A DNA stretch of 64,000 nt from Accumulibacter sp. (GTDB lineage Bacteria > Pseudomonadota > Gammaproteobacteria > Burkholderiales > Rhodocyclaceae), in NCBI GenBank assembly GCA_024235695.1, contig JACKLX010000011.1:1-64000 (forward strand). The letters run 5' to 3'. Shown here piece by piece: positions 1-8,845 of the stretch; positions within the stretch are counted from its first letter, which is position 1, and every line of letters starts with the position of its first letter. Both the position numbers and the translations under genes were made by a program. The notes beneath the pieces are model-generated. The model was not told the DNA's origin and did no database searches. It saw only the letters and a program-made list of their open reading frames with translations.

Positions 1-1
1 T

Positions 2-208
2 GGTGCGCGCGTCGGCGATCTGTTCATGAGCCTGATTCATACCGCGGAACTGCACCAGATCGAGCCGTTCGACTACCTCGTCACCCTGCAGCGCCATGTG
101 GCGACCGTTGCGCTTGAACCGTCGGCGTGGATGCCTTGGAACTATACCGAGGCGCTGGCTCGCGCCGAGGCTGCCGCCGCCAACGAGGCTGAAGCGCCGC
201 CGGACTGA
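2..208 (+). CDS. tnpC: IS66 transposase TnpC, C-terminal end (partial)
   Basis: This is the 3' end of an IS66 TnpC transposase cut by the window edge. The frame reads GARVGDLFMSLIHTAEL onward and ends EAEAPPD, the same C-terminus as the second copy at 21355-21561 apart from a few substitutions. It corresponds to the C-terminal extension after the DDE catalytic domain. The internal ATG at 26 is not a real start because the reading frame is open to the edge. Whether the complete gene is intact cannot be seen here. Confidence 0.85.
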   Translation, partial: GARVGDLFMSLIHTAELHQIEPFDYLVTLQRHVATVALEPSAWMPWNYTEALARAEAAAANEAEAPPD

Positions 209-313
209 GTCGCCGAGCGGCAGGGTCTCGCCGCTCTTCTTGCTCGCCCGAGCATCCTCCAGAAGCTAGATTGCCCCCGCGCTCGGGCGGCGTGCGCGCG
301 GTTGCGGCGGGTT

Positions 314-335
314 TGCAGCGTTGCCGAAAGCACAC
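314..335 (+). repeat. IS66 right terminal inverted repeat (IRR)
   Basis: These 22 bases differ at one position from the right inverted repeat of the complete IS66 copy (21667-21688). The element boundary is placed after ...GAAAGCACAC. The next eight bases (agaacacc) should be one half of the target duplication whose partner lies left of the window. Confidence 0.75.
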
Positions 336-1008
336 AGAACACCTCCACCGCTACCGGGCAGCCATCGGCGGCGCAGATCAGCCCAAAGACAATCTGCGGA
401 TCATCGCGCTTGCCGTCGCGCGAATGCCCGCGGGCGGCAAGCGGACAGCAACGGCCGGTGAGCCAGGTCGAGGTCAGGTCGTAGAGCACCAGGATACTAC
501 CGACCAGCTGCTTGCGCGCCAGGCGCCGCTCGATGTTCGGTTGCGCCGCGTGTAGCCAGTCGAGCGCACGATACAACTCCTCCGGTTCGACCTGCGCCAG
601 GCCCAGCACCCTTCCCAGCGAGTGTGCCGCCGTGTCGTCGCTGAGCATGCGGTGGGTGGCGAGCTTCGAAGCCGGCGACACGACGCGCGCAACGACCATT
701 GCCAGCAGTAGCTTGCGCAGCCGCTCGGGGGCGGCGGCAAACCAATCGCGCGCACCGCAGGTGATCGCGCTACCCAGTGCGGCCGCCACGTGGCCGTGCG
801 GCAACGAGCGCTCGACGGTAAAGACGTCCTCCGCACTGGGTACGGCCACACCGCCCTTGAGGAGAATCATCAGAACCTCGATGACATCCGCGCGCAAGCA
901 TGACAGGTTGGCCAGAGTGCGCTTCCTGACCTTGCCTTGCTCTCTGAAGGCTTCACGAAGCAGCACTGCCGGAGGCGAGTTGCGGTTGGGGACGGCTTCG
1001 ATATACAT
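336..1008 (-). pseudogene. IS1634-type transposase, N-terminal fragment disrupted by IS66
   Basis: The ATG at 1008 opens a transposase starting MYIEAVPNRNSPP, followed by GKVRKRTLANLS, which is characteristic of the N-terminus of IS1634-family (DDE, IS4-like) transposases. The reading reaches LYDLTSTWL and then GCPVAVEVF, where the family normally continues EGN. At that codon it runs into the IS66 inverted repeat at 335. About 224 residues of an expected 500 or more remain in the window. The missing C-terminal half should lie beyond the left edge, on the far side of the IS66 element. The gene is inactivated in its present form. Confidence 0.8.
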
Positions 1009-1257
1009 GGCGTCACCATGCTACAAAAAGAGACAAAAAAGCCGGGGATAATACGCCTATTTACATGGGTGCGCATTCGGCCGACAAAATAGCCAGAATC
1101 CGCATCACGCAAGGGTTCCAGCTAGTTCGGCGGGGCAAAGTTCGGGTTAGTTGGAGTGATCGGCGGCGCGAACCCGCGCCGGCGCGAAACGAGAACCTCG
1201 GCAGAGCTTGCGCGTTCCCGCAGGCAAGCCTACGATCGCAGTACCCCTGCCTCACTC

Positions 1258-1872
1258 GTGGAGACACACTTGTCCGCTGCGCAGGCGCGAATCGTCGCGT
1301 TGACCTTGGCTTTGAGCGTCGTCGTCGGTGCCTGGCTGCTTTTCGAGTATGGGGAAACGACAAACCAGCGTCAGACGGCGAGCCCGTACCAAAGGCCGCA
1401 CACCAGTTCGCCATCGCCGGTCGTCGCCCCGCCGCAATCATCAGGCAGCCCACGACCGGAGGTGACTTCTCCGGCAGACGTTCTTGCACGACCTCCAGCT
1501 TCTTCTATCTACCATTGCAGGGGGCCAAACGGTAGCGCATTCCGAGACCATCCCTGTGCGAACAATGAAACCGAAGTGCATGTCTCGCCTGCAGGTCCGA
1601 TATCGAGACCAGGCTACAGTCTAGCGCAGAGCAAGGCGATCGCCGACGAAATGGAAGCCGCAAGGCTGCGCGGGGAGGCCCAACAAAGATGGCGTCTGAG
1701 TCAACTTGACAGGCCAGCGCAGGGGTCCAGGAGCAGCGAGTGTGCGGTGATTGACCAGGCGATTGCTCGTGTCGATTCCCAACTCCGGGAGCCGCACTCC
1801 CCTTCGCAGGGTGATGCGTGGACAGCCGCACGCAGGGCCCTCACGGATCGTCGCTTTTCCATAGGCTGTTGA
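1258..1872 (+). CDS. DUF4124-like membrane-anchored protein
   Basis: The protein has about 204 residues. An N-terminal hydrophobic segment (about residues 10-30, ARIVALTLALSVVVGAWLL) probably anchors it. A Pro/Ser-rich linker follows, then a small Cys-containing module (IYHCRGPNGSAFRDHPCA) that resembles the DUF4124 domain of betaproteobacterial periplasmic proteins. The C-terminus ends with Cys after RRFSIGC, also seen in such proteins. The GTG at 1258 is preferred because the longer in-frame GTG at 1156 adds a low-complexity basic leader without protein-like character. No clear ribosome binding site precedes either start. The function is unknown. Confidence 0.55.
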   Translation: METHLSAAQARIVALTLALSVVVGAWLLFEYGETTNQRQTASPYQRPHTSSPSPVVAPPQSSGSPRPEVTSPADVLARPPASSIYHCRGPNGSAFRDHPCANNETEVHVSPAGPISRPGYSLAQSKAIADEMEAARLRGEAQQRWRLSQLDRPAQGSRSSECAVIDQAIARVDSQLREPHSPSQGDAWTAARRALTDRRFSIGC

Positions 1873-2016
1873 GTGGTGAGAGGAACCGTGCCAGGGAACC
1901 ATCATCCGATTCTTCGTCTGGTTTGCCATGATGGAAATCTAGCTTTCTACGCTAATTGGTCAGGGTTAGGTGTCTCAGGTCATATCGGCACAGGGGGCGG
2001 ACCATCCACAAGAGGA

Positions 2017-3554
2017 TCATAGGCGATCCAGCGAGCTGCGTAGTTCGTCTGCCCGCTCCTGCAACGAACGCCTTGTCGCTTCATCCATCCTTGCCAACTG
2101 CCGATAGACCATGCCGAGACGCGGATTGGTCGAGAGTTTGCCGGCGTTGCGCGCAAAGAAGTCCCAGTAAAGCGAATTGTAGGGGCAGGCTCGCTCGCCG
2201 GTGCGCAGCTTTTTGTCGTAATGACAACCCTTGCAGTAGTCACTCATGCGATCGATGTAGGCGGCGCTGGATACGTACGGCTTGGTGGCCAGCAGTCCGC
2301 CGTCGGCGAACTGGCTCATGCCGAGGGTGTTGGGGAGTTCGACCCACTCGAAAGCGTCGACGTAGACGCCGAGATACCAGCGATGCACCGCCGCGGGCTC
2401 CAGTCCGGCCAGCAGCGCAAAATTGCCGATCACCATCAGTCGCTGGATGTGGTGGGCGTAGGCCTGTTCGAGAGACTGGCCGATGGCGTGGGCAAGGCAG
2501 CGCATCCTGGTCTGACCGTTCCAGAACCATCGCGGCAACGCCCGAGCGTGGCCGAACAGGTTTTGCTCGACATATTCCGGCATGTGCGCCCAGTAGAAGC
2601 CACGAATGTACTCGCGCCAGCCGATAATCTGCCGGATGAAGCCCTCGGCGGTTGCCAGGGATACCACCCCGCGCGCCAGGCGGCGTCGGCCTTGGCCACG
2701 ACCTCGCGCGGATCGAGCATCTTGGTGTTCAGGGCAAATGACAAGAGCGAGTGAAACATTCGCCAGGCGCGATGGCTCATCGCGTCCTGGAAGTCGCCGA
2801 AGTGTGGCAACGCCTTTTCGATGAAGGCGTCGAGTTGCTGCAAGGCTTCGGTGCGATTGAGCGGCCAGGCCAACTGTGCCGCGTTGGCCTGACCGAAGCT
2901 GTTAACGCCCGCGGAGACGATCGTCTTCCAGAGCGCCGTTTGGTCGTGAGCGGCGCGGAAGTCTGCGGGTTCGGACGGTAGCCCTGGCCAGGGCTTGCGG
3001 TTGTCGTGGTCGAAGTTCCACTGGCCGCCGACCGGTCGGCTAGCGCCGTTGATGAGCACGCGATGTTGCACCCGCATGTGACGGTAAAAGTGCTCCATCA
3101 ACCATTGCCGACGTGTCGAAAACAGCCGCCCAGCCTCGTCGCGCAAGGTATAGAAGTGCTCGCTTTCCACCACTCGGCAGGGGATGGATTGACGCCGAGC
3201 ATAGTCGGCCAGTTGCGCGTCGAGTCGCCATTCGTCGGGTGCCTGATATTCGAAGGCCCGGACGTTGAACCGAAGCATCAGCGTATCGAGGTTGTCCGGC
3301 AGCGACTGCCGGCTGTCCGGATCATCGATCGTCAGGTAGTGCACGCAGTGTCCGGCCGCACGCAGCTGACGGGCCAACTCGCGCATCGCGGCAAAGATGG
3401 CGAGGATTTTCTGCGCGTGGTGAAGCACGTAGTCGGTTTCCTGGCGCAGTTCCATCAAGACGTACAGCACATCGTTGCGCCGCCGCTCGAACCAGGTGTG
3501 CCGTGGATTGAGCTGGTCCCCGAGAATCAGCCGAAGAGTTGTGCCGGGACTCAT
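2017..3554 (-). pseudogene. FeS-type (6-4) photolyase / cryptochrome-related protein, frameshifted
   Basis: Two overlapping frames together give about 512 residues, the normal length of the iron-sulfur bacterial cryptochrome/photolyase (PhrB, COG3046) family. The first frame runs from ATG 3554 (MSPGTTLRLILGDQLNP) to about 2668. The second resumes at about 2667 (SLATAEGFIRQIIGWREYIRG) and ends at 2017. The C-terminal part retains the FeS ligand region CKGCHYDKK...ACPYNSLYW. Known members repair (6-4) photoproducts using FAD and a [4Fe-4S] cluster. The break lies in a run of four G on the coding strand; one more G restores AGVVSLATAEG. It is therefore either a real single-base deletion or a homopolymer assembly error. 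Confidence 0.8.
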
Positions 3555-3678
3555 GGGGTTTTCTCGTAAAGCCCCCTGCGCTGGCGTTGCGGCAAGCCGT
3601 GCTGCCGCTCCAGGCCGGGCAAGCGGTACGTCAGAGGGAAAGGTTCGTGGCAGGGCCGCGACTCACTAGATCCGGCCG

Positions 3679-4671
3679 TCAGCATCCCGCGAACGACCGC
3701 AACACCTGTTCGGCCAGCGTCCGGCCGCTGAGCCAGGCACCCTCTACTTTGCCGCCGTTTAGCCAGTCTCCGCAAAGGCCCAGGCCAATGTCTGGACGCC
3801 AGGCGCAACCCTCGTGGAGGGCCGGTTCGGTGTCGGCGTAACGCCAGCGATGGACAGTCCAGTCCCGTGGGGCCGGACCACCGAGTTGGCCAAAGGCGGA
3901 TAGCAGGGCGACGGCGACGCTCTCGGAATCTTCTTCCAGATGTGCCTCACTCCAGTCCGCGCAGGCGTGCAGCAGCCAGGTTTCCTCGCCGCTGCGGCCC
4001 GCCTTGCTGCTGTTGCGGGCGAGCCAGCGCAGTGGGCCGTGATTGACGAAGGCGGCATCGAACGGCAGTTCGACCGGCGCAGCAAAGCGCAGCATCAGCG
4101 CCCAACAGCCGCGCATCACGGCGCCGCCGGCCAGGTCCGCCAGGTCGGGGGCGGCTTGCTGCAATAGTGGTACCGCCTGCGGCGCTGGTACCGCCAGCAG
4201 GACGGCCGCAAAACGCGTCTCCAGCCAGCCCTGTTCAGCCGAAAATATCTGCCAGCCGTGCGCCTGATGCCTGAGTTGCTCGATGTTCGTTCGCGCGTGC
4301 ACGGCCAGAGTGCTGGCCAGATACCGGGCAGGCGCGGTCATGGTCGGAATACCGACAAAGCGCTCGACCGTCGACTCGCGTTGGTCTGGCGAATCGCCAT
4401 CAAACATCGATATCTTGGGAGCCCACAGGCCGGCGACCCCGGCCTGCTGCCAGCGCCCTACTTCGGCACGGAATTCGGCGTGGCGAGCGGTGAAATATTG
4501 GGCGCCGTGGTCGCATTGCCAGTCGTCGCCTCGACGGGTGCTCATACGTCCGCCGGGGCCGCGACTCTTGTCGAACAGAATGACTTCGAGGCCAGCCTGT
4601 TGCAGTGCCGTGGCGCAGGACAGGCCGGCGATGCCGGCACCGATCAGCGCAATATGCGAAGAGGGATTCAT
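3679..4671 (-). CDS. NAD(P)/FAD-dependent amine-oxidase-like oxidoreductase
   Basis: This is a 330-residue flavoprotein. It opens with a Rossmann dinucleotide site (IALIGAGIAGLSCATALQ), then an FAD-contact stretch DKSRGPGGRMSTRR and DHGAQYFTAR, which is typical of the renalase-like/COG3380 amine oxidoreductases. The C-terminal segment GLGLCGDWLNGGKVEGAWLSG is the second FAD-binding motif. The ATG at 4671 is preferred over the upstream in-frame start at 4689 because AAGGA lies just in front of it. Its substrate is unknown. It follows the photolyase gene in the same direction order, a pairing often seen in light- or singlet-oxygen-responsive clusters. Confidence 0.8.
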   Translation of the reverse strand: MNPSSHIALIGAGIAGLSCATALQQAGLEVILFDKSRGPGGRMSTRRGDDWQCDHGAQYFTARHAEFRAEVGRWQQAGVAGLWAPKISMFDGDSPDQRESTVERFVGIPTMTAPARYLASTLAVHARTNIEQLRHQAHGWQIFSAEQGWLETRFAAVLLAVPAPQAVPLLQQAAPDLADLAGGAVMRGCWALMLRFAAPVELPFDAAFVNHGPLRWLARNSSKAGRSGEETWLLHACADWSEAHLEEDSESVAVALLSAFGQLGGPAPRDWTVHRWRYADTEPALHEGCAWRPDIGLGLCGDWLNGGKVEGAWLSGRTLAEQVLRSFAGC

Positions 4672-4729
4672 GGTTTCCTTGTCAATCATCGATCCGACGA
4701 GCCTGCGCGCAAATTCCTCCCGGCACGAG

Positions 4730-5017
4730 TCATTGCCAGCCTTGTAGCCAACGCTTGCCGTCGGTTAGATCACGCCAGGACAGCGAAAACACCCGTCGAG
4801 AGTACACGGCTTCCAGTTCGATGCTCTCGATTCGACTGGCCGGGAACTCCGGCTGAATCACCGCGGTAACGATGAAGTGCTTCTCCCCGTCATGCGGGGT
4901 AGCCGCCGTCCACTTGCTGGGCAGCAGCTTCTTCGGGGTCGGCCGGCGAGTCGCCTGTGAACCAAACGCCTGTACTTCGGACCCGGGTGCGGAAGATGAT
5001 CTCACGGCTTTACTCAT
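4730..5017 (-). CDS. TIGR02450-type small Trp-rich protein
   Basis: This 95-residue protein has the signature of the short Trp-rich family: LLPSKWTAATP, EKHFIVTAVI, LEAVYSRR, SWRDLTDGKRWLQGWQ. The function of the family is not known to me. The ATG at 5017 is chosen because AGGA precedes it at a normal distance; an in-frame ATG lies 15 bases upstream at 5032. It is probably transcribed with the FAD oxidoreductase and photolyase downstream on the minus strand. A 13-bp dyad (5020-5032) covers its translation start region and recurs upstream of the P-type ATPase gene. Confidence 0.75.
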   Translation of the reverse strand: MSKAVRSSSAPGSEVQAFGSQATRRPTPKKLLPSKWTAATPHDGEKHFIVTAVIQPEFPASRIESIELEAVYSRRVFSLSWRDLTDGKRWLQGWQ

Positions 5018-5019
5018 TG

Positions 5020-5032
5020 TTGTCCTAGACAA
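5020..5032. promoter_or_regulatory. 13-bp motif TTGTCCTAGACAA shared with 16767-16779
   Basis: TTGTCCTAGACAA is a near-perfect palindrome lying immediately upstream of the Trp-rich protein start. Its exact reverse complement occurs at 16767-16779, inside an 11-bp inverted repeat upstream of the P-type ATPase. A 13-bp match between two promoter-proximal sites suggests a common operator. The binding protein is not identifiable here. Confidence 0.35.
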
Positions 5033-5208
5033 GTCATAGAGTTGCGCGTATTGTAGTGCCTAACATACGTGTATTTGACGATTATTTTATCATCCGTCTA
5101 GAACAGTGAACGCTCCAGATCGGTCAATCTGATGATTTCACTGGCGCCCAGGGGAATCCCCCAGGGGAATCCCTTTCTTACGAGCAGTTGAGCCGGAGAA
5201 TAGATGTC

Positions 5209-5949
5209 ATGGAAAAAGTAGCCCTAGTCACTGGAGCAGCAGGCGGGCTGGGTCAATCGGTAGCGGCCAGGCTGGCAGAGGCAGGCTGGAGACTACTGGT
5301 GACCAGCCGGGAGGGTGAGCGCTTGACCCACAGCTACGGCGACAGCCACATGCAGGTGGTCGCTGACTGCTCCAGCGTTGCTGGAGCACGCCACATTTTC
5401 GAGGTCGCCAAAGCGCACCAGCTGCTGCCCACGGCATTCGCACACTGCGTCGGCAACATTCGCCTGGGCGCACTGCATCGCATGTCCGACGCCGACTTTG
5501 CGGCCTGCCTCAACGCCAATCTGATCAGCGCCTTCCATACACTGGCGGCTTTCGTTGGCGCCTTACGCGACGCCAAGTGCCCGGGATCGGCGGTGCTGGT
5601 CTCGTCGGCGGCTGCACGGATAGGCACTCCCAATCACGAGGCGGTAGCGGCAGCGAAAGCCGGTGTCGAAGGACTGGTACGCAGCGCGGCGGCGACCTAT
5701 GCGAGTAATGGCATCCGGATCAACGCCGTCGCCCCCGGCATCATGGACACGCCGGCCTCCAGCGCCGTTCTCGGCAGCGCGATGGGCCGCGACGCGGCGG
5801 CTCGCCAGTACCCCTTGCCGGGCATTGGTTCCCCCGAAGAACTGGCCGAACTGATGGTCTGGCTGCTGTCGGACAAGGCGGCCCGGGTGACCGGCCAAGT
5901 GTGGTCGATGGATGCCGGCTTTTCCAGCATTCGACCGTTGGTCAGGTAG
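5209..5949 (+). CDS. SDR-family protein lacking the catalytic Tyr
   Basis: This is a 246-residue short-chain dehydrogenase/reductase fold protein. The cofactor loop TGAAGGLG (residues 9-16) and the active-site Ser region VLVSSAAARIG are present. The position of the catalytic Tyr in the YxxxK motif is Val146 (NHEAVAAAK, with Lys150 kept), and the NNAG motif reads AHCVGN. The C-terminal TGQVWSMDAGFS is typical of SDRs. The ATG at 5209 has GGAGA upstream and starts MEKVALVTG; an in-frame TTG at 5188 is less likely. The protein may be catalytically altered or may bind rather than reduce a substrate. DUF3429 follows after 6 bases, so the two are cotranscribed. Confidence 0.8.
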   Translation: MEKVALVTGAAGGLGQSVAARLAEAGWRLLVTSREGERLTHSYGDSHMQVVADCSSVAGARHIFEVAKAHQLLPTAFAHCVGNIRLGALHRMSDADFAACLNANLISAFHTLAAFVGALRDAKCPGSAVLVSSAAARIGTPNHEAVAAAKAGVEGLVRSAAATYASNGIRINAVAPGIMDTPASSAVLGSAMGRDAAARQYPLPGIGSPEELAELMVWLLSDKAARVTGQVWSMDAGFSSIRPLVR

Positions 5950-5955
5950 GACTCG

Positions 5956-6414
5956 ATGGACCAATCACTGCCCAATCCCATTCCGCGCAGCGTTGTCTGG
6001 CTCGGTTACGGAGGACTGCTGCCGTTTCTCGTCCTGGCCCCCGCCAGTCTCTTCGACCCACACCACGCAACGATCTGGAGCGATGCGCTGTTTGCCTACG
6101 GTGCGCTGATCCTGACCTTCGTCGGCGCTCTGCATTGGGGATTCGCCATGACCTTGACGGATCTGAGCGCAAGCCAGCGGACCTGGTGCTTCGTCTGGAG
6201 TGTCGTCCCGACGCTTATCGCCTGGTCGGCATTGCTTTTCTCGCCGATGCCGGCGAGTGTTCTCTTGGTGACCGGGTTTCTGGCCCACTACTGGCAGGAT
6301 AGATTTCTGATCGCAGCCAGCCATTTGCCGGCCTGGTACCTGCCGTTGCGCTTCCGGCTGACTAGCGTGGCCTGCCTTTGCCTGACCGCAGGAGCTTTCG
6401 CTGAAAGCTGGTAA
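5956..6414 (+). CDS. DUF3429 membrane protein
   Basis: This is a 152-residue protein with about five hydrophobic segments and the DUF3429 hallmarks: GYGGLLPFLVLA near the start, ALHWGFAM in the middle and LVTGFLAHYWQDRFL toward the end. It is predicted to sit in the inner membrane. The function of this family is unknown. It starts 6 bases after the SDR stop codon. The SDR / DUF3429 / redox-gene neighbourhood is seen in other proteobacteria near photolyase genes, from my general knowledge of such clusters. Confidence 0.8.
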   Translation: MDQSLPNPIPRSVVWLGYGGLLPFLVLAPASLFDPHHATIWSDALFAYGALILTFVGALHWGFAMTLTDLSASQRTWCFVWSVVPTLIAWSALLFSPMPASVLLVTGFLAHYWQDRFLIAASHLPAWYLPLRFRLTSVACLCLTAGAFAESW

Positions 6415-6446
6415 TCGTTCAACACCCATCGCGAAAAGGAGGCCCG

Positions 6447-6806
6447 ATGAACGCCTTCAACAGACTTCCGGGATTCGTGCAGACGCCGGCTGGTCGCGAA
6501 CGCGTCGTGCTCCGTCTATTACCCCGCGTGCTCGTTTTCGGCACGCTGCTTCTGGCCCTGCCGTCGCTTGTGGCGAGAATCTTTCTCGGCGGCGGGGATG
6601 CAGTGGAAGCCTCGACTCGCCTTCAGATGGTCGACATTCTTGCGCTCGGTATCGCGGTCCTGCACTGGACGGCGGTGCTCACGGCAGCGATTGCTGCATT
6701 CATCGTCATGGTGATGAAAGGTCCCGCTTACGTGGCGGATGCCTATCCGCTCGAGGATTCGGAAACCCCGGATTCTCCCGATTGCCGGCAGCCGGCTTCT
6801 TACTGA
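6447..6806 (+). CDS. Small two-helix membrane protein, unknown
   Basis: The gene encodes 119 residues. The ATG at 6447 has a strong ribosome binding site (AAAAGGAGG, spacing 4). There are two hydrophobic helices (about 24-48, LLPRVLVFGTLLLALPSLVARIF, and about 63-90, ILALGIAVLHWTAVLTAAIAAFIVMVM) with a polar, acidic C-terminal tail. No family is recognised. The spacing suggests it belongs to the SDR-DUF3429 transcription unit. Confidence 0.65.
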   Translation: MNAFNRLPGFVQTPAGRERVVLRLLPRVLVFGTLLLALPSLVARIFLGGGDAVEASTRLQMVDILALGIAVLHWTAVLTAAIAAFIVMVMKGPAYVADAYPLEDSETPDSPDCRQPASY

Positions 6807-6863
6807 AGAATTGTTCGCCAAGTGTTCCGGGCTACGGTCGGATCAGATGGAAAGCGAGGCCAC

Positions 6864-8213
6864 ATGCTCGACGATGATCGAAGCAAACGCGACGCAAGCA
6901 CCGCGGCCGTTCCCGGCGGACGGTGGTCCAGGCTTGCCCGACTGGGTGTTCTCGCCAGCGGTGTTGCCGGCAGTATGCTGGTACAAGGCACAAGACAGTT
7001 GGCCCAAGGCAAGCGTCCGCGAATTGGCGACTTGCTGCTGGGGTCTGCGAACGCTTACCGCGTTGCCGATCAGCTTGCCCGGCTGCGCGGTGCTGCGATG
7101 AAGTTCGGGCAACTGTTGTCCATGGATGCAGGCGATCTGTTGCCGCCGGAGTTTGCCGCTATCCTGGCGCGCTTGCGCGCCGACGCCAGAGCCATGCCAA
7201 TGAGCCAGTTGGTGAGTGTGCTCGACGCCAACTGGGGGCGTGGCTGGAACCGTCATTTCCGGCAGTTCTCCTTCACGCCGATGGCGGCAGCGTCGGTCGG
7301 CCAGGTCCATTCGGCGCAGACGAAGGACGGGCGGCGCCTGGCCATAAAAGTCCAGTACCCCGGTGTCCGCCAAAGTATCGACAGCGACGTCGATAATGTC
7401 GCCACCCTGCTGCGTGTTTCTGGACTGCTGCCCCGTGGACTGGATGTCAGACCGCTGCTGCGGGAATCGAAACGTCAGTTGCACGCCGAAGCGGATTATC
7501 TCGGGGAGGGCGCATGGCTCAGCCGCTACGCCGGACTGCTTGCCGACGCGCCCGAGTTCATGCTGCCCGAGGTGCACGCCGCACTGACGACGGAAGACGT
7601 CCTGGCGATGTCCTGCATGGGAGGCGTGCCGGTCGAATCCTTGCTGCGAGCCCCGCAAGCCGAGCGAGATCGCGTGGCAGAACTGCTGTTCAGGCTATTT
7701 TTCCGGGAAGTTTTCGAATTCCGATTGGTCCAGACCGACCCCAATTTTGCCAACTACCGCTTCGACAACGCCAGCCGCCAACTGATTCTGCTCGACTTTG
7801 GCGCCACCCGCCCCTACCCGGCAGCCGTCGTCGACGCCTATCGCCGGCTGATGGCAAGTGCCGTCGTCGGCGACCGGCAGGAAATGAGCAGGGCCGCCAG
7901 CGCCATCGGCTACTTTCGGGCTGACATCGGGGAGCGGCAGCGGCAACTCGTCCTTGATGTCTTCCTGCACGCCTGCGAACCCTTGCGCCACGCCGGCGCC
8001 TACGATTTCGGGAATTCGGGTCTGCCAGCGCGAATCCGCGACGCTGGCCTGGCGTTGAGCACCGAAAGGGATTCCTGGCATACGCCACCGGCGGATGCTC
8101 TGTTCTTGCACCGCAAGGCAGGCGGTCTTTACCTGCTGGCGGCAAAGCTCAAGGCGCGGGTCGATATTGGCGCCTTGTTCCTGCCTTACGCGTCGAGGCA
8201 GGTGCCGACATGA
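6864..8213 (+). CDS. ABC1/UbiB-family atypical kinase
   Basis: This 449-residue protein has the ADCK/UbiB hallmarks in order: the KxGQ motif (LRGAAMKFGQLLSMD), the Ala-rich nucleotide loop (MAAASVGQVHSA), the LAIKVQYPGV lysine, the acidic residue in EADYLGEGA, the catalytic loop (VQTDPNFANYRF, where many members have DPHPGN) and the metal motif LLDFGATR. Family members act on or near quinone biosynthesis through an atypical ATPase/kinase. The ATG at 6864 (MLDDDRSKR) has an AAGCGAGG upstream; an in-frame GTG at 6822 is less likely. Lying in a cluster of membrane and redox genes, it may support quinone or lipid homeostasis; this is inference. Confidence 0.85.
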   Translation: MLDDDRSKRDASTAAVPGGRWSRLARLGVLASGVAGSMLVQGTRQLAQGKRPRIGDLLLGSANAYRVADQLARLRGAAMKFGQLLSMDAGDLLPPEFAAILARLRADARAMPMSQLVSVLDANWGRGWNRHFRQFSFTPMAAASVGQVHSAQTKDGRRLAIKVQYPGVRQSIDSDVDNVATLLRVSGLLPRGLDVRPLLRESKRQLHAEADYLGEGAWLSRYAGLLADAPEFMLPEVHAALTTEDVLAMSCMGGVPVESLLRAPQAERDRVAELLFRLFFREVFEFRLVQTDPNFANYRFDNASRQLILLDFGATRPYPAAVVDAYRRLMASAVVGDRQEMSRAASAIGYFRADIGERQRQLVLDVFLHACEPLRHAGAYDFGNSGLPARIRDAGLALSTERDSWHTPPADALFLHRKAGGLYLLAAKLKARVDIGALFLPYASRQVPT

Positions 8214-8331
8214 GCCGGCAGCGAGATACTGAATGCTCAGGCCTGCCGTCCAATCGTCGCCGTGCGTCGTTCCGGGCAGGGGTTGGCAGAGGCAGATGGC
8301 TACCTGCTTTCGATAGACCAGGGCAGCAAGC

Positions 8332-8832
8332 ATGACGACTCCGATTTTCCGATTCGATACTCCCGAAGCCGTCGCCGACTGGTATGCCATCGACGATCGC
8401 GTCATGGGCGGGATCTCGGCCAGCAGGATGGCTTTTCATAGCGAAGGGCATGCCGCCTTCTCGGGATCGCTTTCTGTTACCAACAACGGCGGCTTTGCGT
8501 CCGTCCGCTCACCGGTGATAGTGTCCGCTAGCGTGGGCGGCTCAGCCTGTTTGCTCACCGTGCGCGGTGACGGCAAACGCTACAAGTTCAGCATCCGGAC
8601 TGGCGCCGAGCTCGACGGCGTCAGTTACCAGGCGGCCTTTCAGCCACCGGCTGAGGAGTGGACCATGATCGAACTGGCTGCAGCCGATTTTATCCCGACC
8701 TGGCGAGGGCGCGTCCTCGACCACCTGCCTCCGCTTGCCATCTCATTGGCAAAACAAGTGGGCCTTCTGATCGCCGATCGACAAATGGGTCCGTTCAAGC
8801 TCGATCTGCGCGCGATCGAACTTGTCGGCTGA
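8332..8832 (+). CDS. CIA30-family protein
   Basis: This is a 166-residue single-domain protein matching the complex I intermediate-associated protein 30 (CIA30) family: FRFDTPEAVADWYAIDDRVMGGISASRM, NNGGFASVRS, YKFSIRTG and the closing FKLDLRAIELV. The family has a galactose-binding-like beta sandwich. In mitochondria it assists complex I assembly; the role of bacterial single-domain members is not established. It lies 118 bases after the ABC1 kinase and 13 bases before the histidine phosphatase. Confidence 0.85.
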   Translation: MTTPIFRFDTPEAVADWYAIDDRVMGGISASRMAFHSEGHAAFSGSLSVTNNGGFASVRSPVIVSASVGGSACLLTVRGDGKRYKFSIRTGAELDGVSYQAAFQPPAEEWTMIELAAADFIPTWRGRVLDHLPPLAISLAKQVGLLIADRQMGPFKLDLRAIELVG

Positions 8833-8845
8833 AGGAAGGAGAAGA

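Larger units (their letters stand above)
1..335 (+). mobile_element. Right end of a partial IS66-family element
   Basis: The first 335 bases match the right end of the full IS66 element further along (21354-21688) almost base for base. They hold the last codons of the TnpC transposase, a roughly 125-base untranslated tail and the terminal inverted repeat. The element enters from the left edge of the window, so most of it lies outside. It ends exactly where an IS1634-type transposase gene resumes on the other strand, which shows that it inserted into that gene. Confidence 0.85.
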
